Shown piece by piece: positions 34,613 through 35,324 of a stretch of 35,324 nt of DNA. The notes beneath the pieces were generated by a model. The model saw nothing but the letters and a program-made list of their open reading frames with translations, had not been told where the DNA came from and searched no databases. Position numbers and translations under genes: made by a program. Within the stretch, counting starts at the first letter, position 1, and each line of letters starts with the position of its first letter. Location: assembly GCA_016933175.1 (NCBI GenBank), contig JAFGBK010000092.1:1-35324 (forward strand), in the 5' to 3' direction. This DNA comes from Candidatus Krumholzibacteriota bacterium. GTDB lineage: Bacteria > Krumholzibacteriota > Krumholzibacteriia > JACNKJ01.

Positions 34613-35133
34613 GGCCCCTCCTCCGGAACCGCGTCCCCGCCGAAGCGCGCGCGCAGGGCCGCCGCGGGGGCCGTCGCCACCACCAGACGGCGCGGCCCGT
34701 GGACGCCGAGCACCAGCGTCTTCTCAATGTCGGCCGTACGGCTGGGCCCCGTGACCAGGGTGAGCTGGTGGCCGACGCGCGCGCGGAAGGCCGCGGCCGG
34801 CGGCGCGGCGAGGTAATCCCCGAGCGTCTCGACGACGGTCTCCTCGGCCGCGAGGGCCACGTGGGTCTCGGCCAGGAAGACCAGGCGCCGCGCCTGGGGC
34901 CGGCGCCCCGATAGAAGAAGCGTCCCCGTCTCGGCCACGAGGCCGTCGGCCAGGGTCCAGGCCGTGTCGCCTGCGGCGCAGGCGGCCGCCAGGGGTGCGC
35001 CGGCGGCGTCCGGACGGGGCCAGCGGACCTCCGCGAGCCAGGCGTCCAGGGCCGCCGCGTCGTCCAGGTGACGCCACTCGGTGTCGCTCGCGGCGAAGCG
35101 CTCGCCGAGGCGTTCGGCCAGCTCGGGGTTCAC
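34609..35133 (-). CDS. lutC: LUD-domain protein, lactate utilization protein C
   Basis: A 174-residue LutC/YkgG protein. The LUD domain shows ADGLVAETGTLLL, AETHVALAAEETVVETLGDYL and the signature LVTGPSRTADIEKTLVLGVHGP. It is one of three subunits of the LutABC iron-sulfur L-lactate oxidation complex. The GTG at 35133 overlaps the stop of the upstream gene by four bases (GTGA), and the downstream MFS gene overlaps its own stop, so all three are one coupled operon. Confidence 0.92.
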   Translation of the reverse strand: MNPELAERLGERFAASDTEWRHLDDAAALDAWLAEVRWPRPDAAGAPLAAACAAGDTAWTLADGLVAETGTLLLSGRRPQARRLVFLAETHVALAAEETVVETLGDYLAAPPAAAFRARVGHQLTLVTGPSRTADIEKTLVLGVHGPRRLVVATAPAAALRARFGGDAVPEEGP

Positions 35134-35324
35134 AACAGCCTCCCGGGGTGGCGCCGCTTCAGCTCGGCGCGGAAGGAGCGCGGCGGCGGCGCCGGCAGGG
35201 CGCGCGCGCGGCTCCAGGACGGCGTCAGGCGCGCCAGCAGGGACGCGGGCAGGGCGCGCAGGCCCGCGCGCAGGAGCGCGCCGGACGCGCGGAAGAGCCG
35301 CGGGCTGGCCGCCAGGCGGCCGAA
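35130..35324 (-). CDS. lutB: Probable lactate utilization iron-sulfur protein B, C-terminal fragment
   Basis: The frame is open from the window edge to a TGA at 35132-35130 and encodes 64 residues. It has the Arg/Leu-rich helical tail (RASGALLRAGLRALPASLL) and a W..R..LPAPPPRSFRAE ending that resembles the C-terminus of LutB/YkgF proteins. The four-base overlap with lutC supports this. The [4Fe-4S] cysteine motifs lie outside the window, so identification is by position and tail resemblance only. Confidence 0.65.
   Translation of the reverse strand, partial: FGRLAASPRLFRASGALLRAGLRALPASLLARLTPSWSRARALPAPPPRSFRAELKRRHPGRLL

Overview
This is a very GC-rich, gene-dense 35.3 kb piece of a bacterial chromosome. 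Three secreted proteins end in a domain opening with PNPFNP (T9SS type-A/FlgD-like C-terminal domain). Such domains are typical of the FCB superphylum and related candidate phyla (Eisenbacteria, Krumholzibacteriota, Latescibacteria and similar). That placement is inference from gene content; there is no rRNA gene to confirm it. I see no IS element, prophage, CRISPR array or tRNA gene.

Layout. 1-2300: tail of nnrD, an M28 zinc peptidase on the opposite strand, and tsaD. 2300-6770: a three-gene signalling cassette (REC-GGDEF, membrane hybrid GAF-histidine kinase-GAF-HD-GYP, single-domain REC) behind a strong sigma-54-type site and closed by a textbook intrinsic terminator. 6800-10570: priA and a TPR/FxLYD lipoprotein. 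10600-15580: conserved housekeeping run rho-rpmE-DUF1385-prfA-prmC. 15600-23090: secreted beta-propeller glycosidase (minus), murA and selB (plus), and a translationally coupled minus-strand pair (beta-helix lipoprotein plus an unknown secreted protein). 23150-28050: THUMP-like methyltransferase, a degenerate NtrC-type protein and an NhaC-family antiporter. 28100-33340: secreted PNPFNP protein, lipid-anchored or exported esterase (minus), papain-family protease with PNPFNP domain, and a GYD-domain protein. 33330-35324: minus-strand lutB(partial)-lutC-MFS operon.

How it fits together. Most genes are core functions: translation termination (prfA, prmC, rho), t6A tRNA modification (tsaD), replication restart (priA), cell wall (murA), selenocysteine decoding (selB). 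The accessory interest lies in two places. The 2.5-6.7 kb cassette puts a diguanylate-cyclase-like domain and an HD-GYP phosphodiesterase-like domain under one phosphorelay; the HD-GYP is fused directly to the kinase. The 24.58-25.98 kb gene keeps the whole NtrC architecture (REC, AAA+, Fis-type HTH) but has lost the phospho-acceptor Asp, Walker A Lys, Walker B Asp, the GAFTGA loop and both likely arginine fingers. It looks like a sigma-54 activator converted into an ATPase-dead DNA-binding protein, sitting behind an AT-rich regulatory island.

Limits: everything here was read by eye from sequence. Family calls rest on motifs, not on database searches, and promoter calls are pattern matches.
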